A stretch of DNA of 64,000 nt from Aedes albopictus. Taxonomy: Eukaryota > Arthropoda > Insecta > Diptera > Culicidae. Location: assembly GCF_035046485.1 (NCBI RefSeq), contig NC_085137.1, positions 15,901,346 through 15,965,345 of the forward strand, written 5' to 3'. This document shows positions 56,033 through 64,000 of this stretch, in pieces. The number at the start of each line of letters is the position of its first letter. Position 1 is the first letter of the stretch. The translations under genes and the position numbers were made by a program. The notes under the pieces are model-generated. The model ran no database searches and was not told the origin of the DNA. It saw only the letters and a program-made list of their open reading frames with translations.

Positions 56033-56300
56033 GGGTCTCCAGTTAGCCTAGTGATTAAGACTATGGATCGCCAATCCGGAGACGGCGGGTTCGATTCCCG
56101 TTTTGGTCGAGAACATTTTCTCGACTCGCTGGGCATAGTGTATCATTGTACTTGCCTCACAATATATACAAATTCATGCAATGGCAGGCAAAGAAAGTCC
56201 TTCAATTAATAACTGTGGAAGTGCTCAAAGAACACTAAGTTGAAGTGAGGCAGGTCAAGTCCCAGTGGGGACGGAGAGCCAAACAAAAAAGAAGAAAAAA
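56033..56300 (+). mobile_element. tRNA-derived SINE (Feilai-like), second copy
   Basis: The same order of parts as 48897-49171: GGGTCTCCAGTTAGCCTAGT, GGGTTCGATTCCCG, GGGCATAGTGTATCATTGTA, AACTGTGGAAGTGCTCAAAG, then AAGTCCCAGTGGGGACGGAG and AGCC plus an A/GAA tail. The two differ at scattered sites. The flanking duplication is unclear. Confidence 0.82.
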
Positions 56301-57099
56301 TGTATGAAATGTCAGATAATATTAAATAACAGTGTTTGAATGTTGTCAAGACTGTGTAGCCGATTTTCACATTAAATTCCATCACTGTATAAAACCAAAA
56401 ATTTATGTCCCTCTAAACAACCATTCCTCGGCCTAAATAAGAACCATAGAAAAGATAAATATGTAGCGAATCCTCCCAAACTTTCCCCGTAGGTATAAAG
56501 CAAACGCTTCGAACCGGAATGATGAACGCCGTTTCATTGTGGCAGCCACCGCCACCACCACCCGGGCGGCTATCTCTCGGCCTTAAAAAATAGACCTCAG
56601 TCCCTGGCTGGCAGTTGCCGCCGACGACGTCGTTGCTTCGTCCTTTATGGGTGGGACGTCTGTTGTCAGGAAGAATTTATCACCAACCAACCACCCGCAC
56701 TTTCTACAATGGGGTAGGAGACTACGCGATGGTGTTGCTTTTCCTCAAAACGCGACGCGTGACAGAATTTATCTGCATTATATGAGCGAGGGTCTTTGTG
56801 ACCCACGATCATGGAAGAGAGGCTGGCTGTCCAGCAAATTAATGGTTCTGTAGAATATTTGAATATTTGAATGTCTGCACTTCAACCCGGAAACAGTAAA
56901 ACAAAATGGAAATTTAAAACAATTCTCGAGTAAGATTTGATGTGAGAATTATTTAGAAATATCAAGCCGCTGAGGAACATTAAACTCATCAGATGGAATA
57001 GAGAAACCAAAAACTAAAAAAAATCAGTTAAAAGTATAGAGGTAAAGAATTGAGAAAAGCAATACTGCTTCGTATAAAACACAGTAAAGACAATGACAT
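56301..57099. other. Low-copy intron island
   Basis: GC-rich at 56520-56720 (CCACCGCCACCACCACCCGG), AT-rich after. The 68-codon frame at 56647 has no domain I recognise. No element ends were found. Confidence 0.35.
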
Positions 57100-57660
57100 A
57101 TGTGACGATTATACGTGTCTGTGAAATCTTAGTGAGCTCGTTTTATACTATTTCTCTATTGCGTTGTACTGAACAGGTCTCTATGCTTTCAGAGTTCCAA
57201 CCGAGATTATCATTCCGGTTGATATTAGACTTCTTTGTTATCAAGGATTTTCTCGATTGCTTTTATCGTTTATTACTTGAGATATTGGTGAGTTCGTTTC
57301 ATGCTATTTTCGATTCGCGAATAGAACTCTTCAACCAATACATATGCGAGATTGTTTTTTTTTTACATTTTCCACATATTTTTGTTGCTTTTTTAACAGC
57401 TATTAAGGATTTTGATGAGTTCGTTCCATGCTATTTTAGAGTTTGAACCAGTAGTCATATTTTGTTTTGTTTTGAACAATACGTTGAAAAAAGCTTTTTG
57501 AGCTCTTTTCTCTGAGAAATTGGTGACTTCGTTTCATCTTATTTTTGAATTTCGAATGGCAATCTGCCGCCGAAATAAGACTATTTATTCGCATTTCTCA
57601 TACATTTTTGTTGCCTATAAGTCTAAGATTTTGTTGCGGTATTAGTCTAGTTCTGTGAGT
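57100..57660 (+). repeat. Degenerate tandem units around GGTGAGTTCGTTTCATGCTA
   Basis: GTGAGCTCGTTTTATACTAT (57131), GGTGAGTTCGTTTCATGCTA (57289), GATGAGTTCGTTCCATGCTA (57414) and GGTGACTTCGTTTCATCTTA (57521) start four loosely related units of about 105-160 bp. Later parts share TTTTTGTTGC and TAAGGATTTT words. The 117-codon frame across it is likely incidental. Confidence 0.55.
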
Positions 57661-58880
57661 TTTTCCGAGACTACGACACTGCAATAAAAATAAGCCTTTG
57701 TGACTTTTCCCACTTCGTTATCATTACCTTTATCGCAAACCATTTCTCTAAATAATAAAAAAACGACTTCTTCACAATCACCGTTTTATAAAATATTCAT
57801 CTGCGATAATCGTCCAAAATCCGCCTGCCCCTTGATGACACTTGTGAACTCCTTGGGAAAAATTCTCTTCTACTTTCCGTTATTTCTGCATATCATGCGA
57901 AAAATCCACTCATGAGAAAGCACAAGCAATTTATGCGTTGCCGTCTTCGCCTGCTGTCGCACAATGACTTCATTTTCCATTCGACACTCTCGCTAACCGC
58001 TGCTCCAGTTGTGGCTTTCATATGTAAATTGAAGGAGTACAGATAGACCCGGCTGCTGCCTTCTGATCTCTCGACAACAGCACCAACACGGGAAAACAGT
58101 CGCCTTGGGTACATTTCGGCACTAGATATGTAGACGTCGCCCCCGAAAAAAAAGGAAAGGTTTCACAGTCTCGGAGAGATTAGAATCGCGCGACGATGAC
58201 AGCATAAAAGGGGGCCTCCAGCCGTGAGGGCCCCGGGGGAAAAATCAAATAAACTTCATAATGGTTAAATTATGCAGCACAAGCTGTTGTTCTTTGTTGG
58301 GGGATGGTTGAGGGTACTTCTGTACCCCGTTCCTCCCGTGTGGATAAGGCACTTGAACAGTACAAATATCTCCGGGTGAGAATGCAGAAAAGTTGGGAAA
58401 CATAAGCAACACGAAAATCAACTCCCTGAATTCTTGGTGGAATGGGGCGCCAGAAGGAGCGAACCATGTCCCAGGCGTCCAATAATTTAGATGTGTACTT
58501 ATCGTTGATTCGTTTGCTCATCTAGTTTTTTGCTTCGGATTCAACTTGGGACCAGAAAGAGAATCGAAACAGATTCAAATCGTTAGGTGGTGGGAAACTG
58601 GCTAAATAGCGATCCCCATCGACGAAAACGGCAGATACGATGGAGCAAAGTACGATGACGATGATGATGATGCTACTGGGATGTTCTATGCTCTGATATG
58701 ATCTACGACAGCGCTCAGTATGCACAGTAAGCAAATACTGTAGATCTTTACTGATATTATTTTTAAATGCATCTCTAGAGAGACTATTCTAATAGTCAAA
58801 CTTTTAAACAAAATTGTTGTAGCAAAAATTTAATAAATCGAATTGATTAGGTCAAACTAAACTTGTTTTGACCTATCAAG
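57661..58880. other. Low-copy intron island
   Basis: Moderate GC at 57900-58250 and 58380-58720, with GATGACGATGATGATGATGC at 58653. Several short opposite-strand frames have no domains. Nothing else was recognised. Confidence 0.35.
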
Positions 58881-58884
58881 TCTG

Positions 58885-58965
58885 TAAAATTAGCTGAGGC
58901 AGATGGGGCGTGACACTCACTTAGAAGACCACTGTTCGAATCCTGACCTTAACTTTTTTTTGTTC
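58885..58965 (+). repeat. tRNA-like fragment (possible SINE head)
   Basis: GCTGAGGCAGATGGGGCGTG...CACTGTTCGAATCCTGACC has a B-box match (GTTCGAATCC) and a T run after. The A box is poor and no SINE body was recognised. Confidence 0.35.
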
Positions 58966-60570
58966 TTTGTAAGATCGGCGTGGATTAGTATAGTAGAGTA
59001 GTATAGTAGAATGGTGAGGACCACTCTATTATGCTTTCCTGTTAAAACAATGATAGAAATTTATTGGTGAGCTCGTTCTATTTTATTGAAAAACAAAACG
59101 ATGATAGAGTTATCATCTATCACAAGAAAAAAAAAATCAAATCAATCAGTTTAGAATCAAACAAAAATCCCATGAAAGAACATTTTTTTTGACAGTGCAG
59201 ATACTAGTGTCGCTACGCTGGAAACAAGTGTGCTAAAGAAGCACCAGAATGTTTAAGTTACGTATACTTCATTCAATTATTTCTTCTGCTGGCTTCTGCC
59301 TCCACGTCGGGTTGGTCTGCTGTAGTTGCCACTGTAGTCGTCGTCGGTTGGTTCGTTGTATTTTATCCTGTGAGAAGAGGAGCATACCATTCTGAACCAG
59401 GCCGAAAGGACACTCTAGAAAAGTCACTTGGAACGGAAGCTACGATCAGGAGGAGCTAAAGCACTACTGGCCAGACACACCGCATCAGCAGTTCATTCCA
59501 CGACGACGCTACTGCTGAGGCCATCTTCGGGGAAGCGGCGAGAGCGCAGCTGTGACAACAATAATCTGATTATGATGATTGTTTAATAATGGAGGATTAA
59601 CAGCTGCCGGGTTAATTGAAAGTTAGTCAGTAGCAGCGCGCCACGGCGATGAGAAGAAACGAGATATAGAAAGGACATCAACATCCGTCGTCGACGTCGT
59701 CCTCGTCGTTCTACGAAGGACAATCGTCGTAAATTGTATTGCTAGCCGACACTGAGCGTGTCGACAGAAAATCTATTAAAATTTTCCGGAATTTAAAGAT
59801 AACCATGGTTAGATGGTTTTGAAAATGATAAGTAACTTTTATGGACACACATTTTGTTAGGAACAATGACTATTAGTATTCTACTAGATCTTTATTACCA
59901 ACTATATTAGTGAGATTTTTAGTCCGGGTCTGATTCATTACAATATTGGTATTCTTCAACCAAAATTCCCTTACATTATGCAAGCCCCATAACAATGAAA
60001 ATATACATGAATTTAGCAAGCGCGCTGAACGAAGTTGAACTTTAATTAAGTGTAAAACATCCGCTATTCATGAAACGACAAAATTTCTATTATGGAAATG
60101 GCACGCGGAATGCTTGAATTTAATTATCATACAGATTTCCAGCACGGTGGTGGTGGCCCACCGTCAAATTCAGGTGTAGAATTTGTTCAATTGAATTGGT
60201 TAAACCAAGAAGGGGGAGGCGGGTTTCATGGCAGATTGAACTTGTAAGAAACGGCAGTTTACCAGACACTCTTCCGTTCATTCCCTCCATTCTTCCACTT
60301 AAATTGTGCTCAATTATAAAGCCATTTTCTTTTACGATGACTACTACTCGGCTGATCTTGACTTCATCATAAGGAAAAGAGTAGACCGTATCTCTGTCTG
60401 AGTGCGGACTATCGGGAGCACGCTAAAAGCAGTTTGTGTTCATGCAAATTGAAGTGCGGTAACAATTTGAAGTGCGCGATTTTCACTTTGAGGGACAACT
60501 AATGTAGGGTAGTAATAGAATGTAGTACGCATTAGATAACTTCCATAGAATGTATGCATTCGAAGGTATG
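58966..60570. other. Low-copy intron island
   Basis: It contains TTATTGGTGAGCTCGTTCTA at 59063 (see findings), a GC-richer segment at 59290-59760 with CGTCGTCGACGTCGTCCTCG, and AT-rich sequence after. No exon, RNA gene or element ends were recognised. Confidence 0.35.
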
Positions 60571-60572
60571 TA

Positions 60573-60785
60573 GGGTCTTGTACCATTTGGGCAGGTGTAC
60601 CTATTTTGGGCACTTGCCGCTATAACTAAGTCAATTTCAAACCGATTGATTTGAAATTTTGTATAGAGTTAGACACGTACAATATCTAACTCTGAACAAA
60701 AATTCAAATCAATCGGTTTGAAATTGACTTAGTTATAGCGGCAAGTGCCCAAAATAGGTACACCTGCCCAAATGGTACAATACCC
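60573..60785. mobile_element. 213-bp TA-flanked foldback element, copy 2
   Basis: It starts GGGTCTTGTACCATTTGGGC and ends GCCCAAATGGTACAATACCC, with TA at 60571-60572 and 60786-60787. It is about 95% identical to 36689-36901 (11 differences counted by eye). The arms pair for about 100 bp. Confidence 0.92.
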
Positions 60786-60787
60786 TA

Positions 60788-61262
60788 CCTCAGTAATCTA
60801 GTGCATAAAGATTCATGATACTATGATTGATGATGTCATGACTATTTCTCATGATACCACGACTCAAATGGAGAAGAACGTGCCTCTAGAACCGACCTAC
60901 TGATACCTGATACGGCTATGATGATGATGATAAAATTACTAAGACTAACGAGACTCATGATGTCATGACATATGTCATGACTGTGCCCCATGCTATCATG
61001 TTGCGAAGGACTAATTTCATGATCAAAAGTCGTGATCGCCTACAGCAGTATGACAGCTTCCAAAAATTAAATATGGACACGCTGAGTCATGGAATCTTGT
61101 CGAGAAGTTACGAAATTATGATACTGAATCATGAGAACAACACGCTACGTCATGAAGCAATGACTGAAATATCGATAATCATAAGTCCCAATAAATGAAT
61201 TGGGGCACACCAGGTGTAACGCAAATCTGTTTTTTCATCTCAGTCCAAGGACACTAACGCTG
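60788..61262. repeat. TCATGA-rich degenerate segment
   Basis: TCATGA, TCATGAC and ATGATG words recur about fifteen times between 60800 and 61160 with loose spacing, interspersed with unrelated sequence. It looks like a decayed simple or short-tandem repeat. The 77-codon frame in it is probably incidental. Confidence 0.4.
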
Positions 61263-61264
61263 AG

Positions 61265-61555
61265 GAATGCTTTGAGGGATTCCTTAAGAAATCTTTGGAG
61301 AAATTTCATACTCTCATGGAATTAAGATAAAAATCTTAGCGAAATTCTGTAAAATCCTTGAACATATTATTGAAGCAATCATTGGAGGATTTCTCTGAAG
61401 AGAATTTTAAAAGAAATTCTTGGAGAAGTTCCTGAAGATTTCTGAAGGAATCATTCATAGATTCGAGATTTTTTGTGAAGAATCCGTGATGATTTTCCTG
61501 GAAAAATCTTTGTAGGAATTCCTGAAAGAATCCTTGGAGGCAGTGTCGAAAAAAA
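61265..61555 (+). repeat. Degenerate GGAATTCCTGAAG tract
   Basis: GAGGGATTCCTTAAGAAATC, GGAGAAGTTCCTGAAG and similar words, on the left side of the SINE at 61653. The minus frame to 61914 fuses this tract with the SINE and is not a gene. Confidence 0.65.
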
Positions 61556-61652
61556 TCAGCACAATGATGTTCAATTAGTGCGAAAACGAACACAGATAAA
61601 TAAACACAGTTACCCATTAACACGAGGCAGAGAATGAACATGGCAAAGAAGA

Positions 61653-61880
61653 GTGGGCTTCGTGGCCGTGCGGTTAGTGGCGACAGTCGTCTAGGCGTAT
61701 CGTAAGCCTCAGAGTGTGGGTTCGATACCCGCTCAAGTCGGTGAAAACTTTTCGTCAAAACGAAAAATTCATCACAGGGCCACTGGTGTTCTGTGTGTTG
61801 TCCGTTGTCTAGTGTAAGTAATGTGTTCAGTATGTGCAGCCTCTGGCTGAAGACGGTGTGAATTGTCTTTTTTTTAAGAG
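61653..61880 (+). mobile_element. tRNA-derived SINE, third family
   Basis: The head GTGGGCTTCGTGGCCGTGCG then GTTAGTGGCGAC resembles a long-variable-arm tRNA, and GGGTTCGATACCCGC is the B box. The body CGGTGAAAACTTTTCGTCAA...CAGCCTCTGGCTGAAGACGG ends in a T run. No clear TSD. Confidence 0.65.
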
Positions 61881-62290
61881 ACGAGACAATGAAAGCAGCG
61901 TCTTGTGGTGTCATCCACTGTAGCTGAAGTTCGATGGATCGATGGATTCGAATATTTGAATTTGGAATTGACTTATTATGGTTTTAGGCATGCAAATACC
62001 GATATGTTACCATTCAATGCATTATAGTTACTTTTGGTAACTGATGCAAAACAACTGCATTTTTTGCTTCTGCATCGTGCTTAATTAAAACGAATCAGTT
62101 GAAATTGAAAATACTGACTTTGAATATCAGTAGGTGGTTGAAGTTCAGCAGACAGCGAGTAAAAAGAATTTTGAAAGCATACATTTCTGAGAATGCCGCT
62201 CGGGTTGTTAAGACGACTATCGAATTAAAAATAAATCAACGACGCTGGCACCGCTGGGCGTTGATGCAGACGACCGTAATTTGTTAATTT
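61881..62290. other. Short low-copy intron segment
   Basis: Nothing supported beyond a 62-codon frame without known domain. Confidence 0.3.
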
Positions 62291-63140
62291 CCGACACTGC
62301 TTGAAGGAATTCCTGAAAGAATCCTTGGCTAAATTTCTGTGGAAATCTCTTTCCTAATGAATTTTAAGTGCATGTATTTCCTGAAAAAAATCTTTGGAGG
62401 ATTTTCAGTAAGATTCCTAGGTAGAACTCCCTGGGGATTTTTTTTATAAAATTCTTGCAGGAATTCCTATTAGAATCCATGAAGGAGAAATTAGTAAAGT
62501 TATTCTTGGTAGAATTGATAGGATTCTTTCATCCTTGCCTTGGAGAAATTTTCAGAAACTCTTTGGAGAAATTCCTGAACGAATCCTTGGAGGAATTTAT
62601 TTTGCTATCCTTTCAGAAGTTTGTTAGGGAATTCTTGGAGAAGTTCCATGGGGGATCTTTACTTCGAAGGAGGGAAATTTCATAGTAAGAAAACATAGGG
62701 AAAACATTGATTGAATACTTGGAGATATAGTACAAAGTATCCATGGAGATATGCCTGAATAAACTTTGAAAAAAGTACTTGAAGAAATTTATGAAAATGT
62801 TCTTGATAAAAGGAATTCTCGGAGGAAAGTTTTTTGGTGAAATTCTTGAAGGAATCCCTGGAGGAAAAAAATCTTGGTAACATTGCTGTTGAATTTCAGA
62901 AAAACCTGAAAGAACTTGGAGAAACTACTGAAGGAATTCTTGGAGGATTATATAAGGATTCCTTAGAATATATTTTATGCATTCCTGTGGAATTGTTTGA
63001 AGAATCCTTAAAAAAACTTTTGTTTTTTTTTTTTGTAGAAATTCTTGATGCAATTCTTAAACTAATTTCTGAAGGGACCCTTGAAAAAAAAAATCAGAAA
63101 AATGTTTGGAGATATTCTTGAACATTTTTTTAGTGATTTT
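62291..63140 (+). repeat. Degenerate GGAATTCCTGAAAG tract
   Basis: GAAGGAATTCCTGAAAGAAT, GGAGAAATTCCTG and related words. Open frames reading FLEKFL/EESLEE-like residues are repeat products. Confidence 0.7.
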
Positions 63141-63189
63141 TTCGGAAGAAACACGAAATTATATTGAAATTTTGATAGAATTTTCTAGA

Positions 63190-64000
63190 TAAAGGCTACC
63201 TGATAATTAATTTGAATATATCATAACAGCTATTTCATAGAAAAACGATATAGTGCAACTCCAATTGTCGTGAAACTTTGTGGGTTCGTAGTTCTTCGAA
63301 AATAATTAGACCCGTATTTTTTTTTTATTTCGTCATTAGGGTGACCAATTTTCAGCTAAGATGGTCCTGAACATCAAGGTTTTTAAAAACAAAAAAAATC
63401 TAAAAACCATAACCAAAAAATCATTGAACCAGTTGGTCGATTTTAGACTTTTTTTTTTGTTTGAAAGACATATTGTAGTTTTAAGGAAAAATACGTTAGA
63501 GGGGGCTAATTGTGTATTGTGATTTTTTTAAGCTTTTTTTATGCTTTTATGGTCTTGGGACCATAAAAATCAAAGGTATATTTTTTTTAGTTTTTAAGGT
63601 ACGATTTTTTGAATATAGAGTGTCATATACTTAAATACTAGCTGTTCTAAAATTGGTGTTGTATATTCTCATGAAACTATGCCTTGTATTACATTTTTAA
63701 GTGATTCCTGATGTTTTTGGTATCCATAGTTTTATAAGGATTCAAATTATAATCAAATAAAGTATAATCGAATTAAAAAAATGTTTTGTATGGAAAATTT
63801 TAGCCTTTTCAAAAAATCATAACTCACAAAATAAAAAAAAACATACATCAATGATTTTTAGATATGTTACGCCAAATTTCCAGAACATTCTGAATAAAAT
63901 ATAAAACCAGGGTACCTCTTTAATTCCAAAACCATGAAAAAGTAAAAAACTTAAAACATTTTTTCAACACAAAACACAATTTGACGCCTTCAACGTATTT
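63190..64000 (+). repeat. Old interspersed repeat, longest copy, runs off the edge
   Basis: It shares the ordered words AAAACGATATAGTG, TTAGACCCGTATTTTTTTTT and ATTTCGTCATTAGGGTGACC with 18790-19330. It continues with AAAAATACGTTAG, TTATGGTCTTGGGA and TTTTTGGTATCCATAGTTTT, which match parts of 4770-5044 and 6100-6200. No ORF; class unknown. Confidence 0.55.

Larger units (their letters stand above)
569..64000 (-). other. Giant intron upstream of the Bruno/CELF RRM2 exon
   Basis: Everything to the right of the acceptor at 568 lacks a convincing coding exon, so it is inferred to be intron, at least 63 kb long, with its 5' end beyond the right edge. It is filled by nested transposable elements and degenerate tracts separated by islands of low-copy sequence. 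The preceding exon, which should carry RRM1 and end on the first base of a Glu codon, was not found. A small cassette exon or an unrelated gene inside the intron cannot be excluded by eye. Confidence 0.7.

Noticed and set aside
61336..61914. 192-codon minus-strand open frame
   Set aside because: It runs through a SINE and into a degenerate repeat tract, so it is a chimaera of repeats.
1..64000. CRISPR array, bacterial operons, rRNA, endogenous viral genes
   Set aside because: No regular spacer-repeat array, no prokaryotic gene organisation, no rRNA segment and no viral-like ORF was recognised; the repeats are all of eukaryotic transposon or tract type.

Overview
The window reads as the interior of one very large intron from a culicine mosquito, most likely Aedes (Ae. 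aegypti-like). The basis is the AT-rich sequence packed with nested non-coding transposons, the tRNA-headed SINEs whose tails read 'AGTCCCAGTGGGGA...GCC(GAA)n' (Feilai-like), and the many long terminal-inverted-repeat (TIR) elements. The species call is recognition from memory and was not searched.

The only coding feature I can defend is one 179-nt exon at 390-568 on the minus strand. It encodes the first two thirds of the second RRM of a Bruno/CELF-family RNA-binding protein and is flanked by a good acceptor and donor. No other convincing exon is visible, so 569-64000 is best read as more than 63 kb of upstream intron (5' end beyond the right edge) and 1-389 as the start of the next intron. 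A strong recursive-splicing (ratchet-point) candidate lies at 48022/48021 in the same orientation, where a polypyrimidine tract and CAG directly abut GTAAGC.

Layout, left to right. 1-2.7 kb: exon and low-copy intron. 2.7-10.8 kb: a degenerate purine/pyrimidine tract, a tRNA-like sequence, TA-target elements (one nested in another), a near-perfect 115-bp hairpin and a TTAA element. 11.4-15.1 kb: an hAT-type element, then a 3.07-kb TA-flanked element holding a SINE and a long degenerate tract. 15.1-16.6 kb: a pyrimidine-rich tract split by a solo LTR with perfect 5-bp target duplication. 16.6-20.4 kb: mostly low-copy intron. 20.45-22.06 kb: an hAT-type element with CCCGGG subterminal repeats. 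24.1-26.0 kb: a SINE invaded by a TIR element that was itself invaded by another. 26.3-36.4 kb: long inverted-repeat elements and a four-level nest (28.5-33.0 kb). 36.7-39.1 kb: one short TA element and low-copy intron. 39.3-46.2 kb: degenerate GAATTCCTGGA-type tracts split by a 2.95-kb hAT-type element. 46.2-48.9 kb: a small element and low-copy intron with the ratchet-point candidate. 48.9-51.7 kb: a SINE and a TIR element containing a retroelement with tandem promoter-like monomers. 52.2-55.9 kb: a degenerate tract with two SINEs. 56-61 kb: a SINE, mostly low-copy intron and one TA element. 61.2-64 kb: degenerate tracts, another SINE and an old repeat.

No intact transposase, reverse transcriptase or endogenous-virus ORF was recognised; every mobile element here looks non-autonomous or decayed. 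Most long ORFs come from palindromes or from the degenerate repeat ('EFLEEFL...'). Boundaries with target-site duplications (TSDs) were read base by base; other boundaries are approximate.
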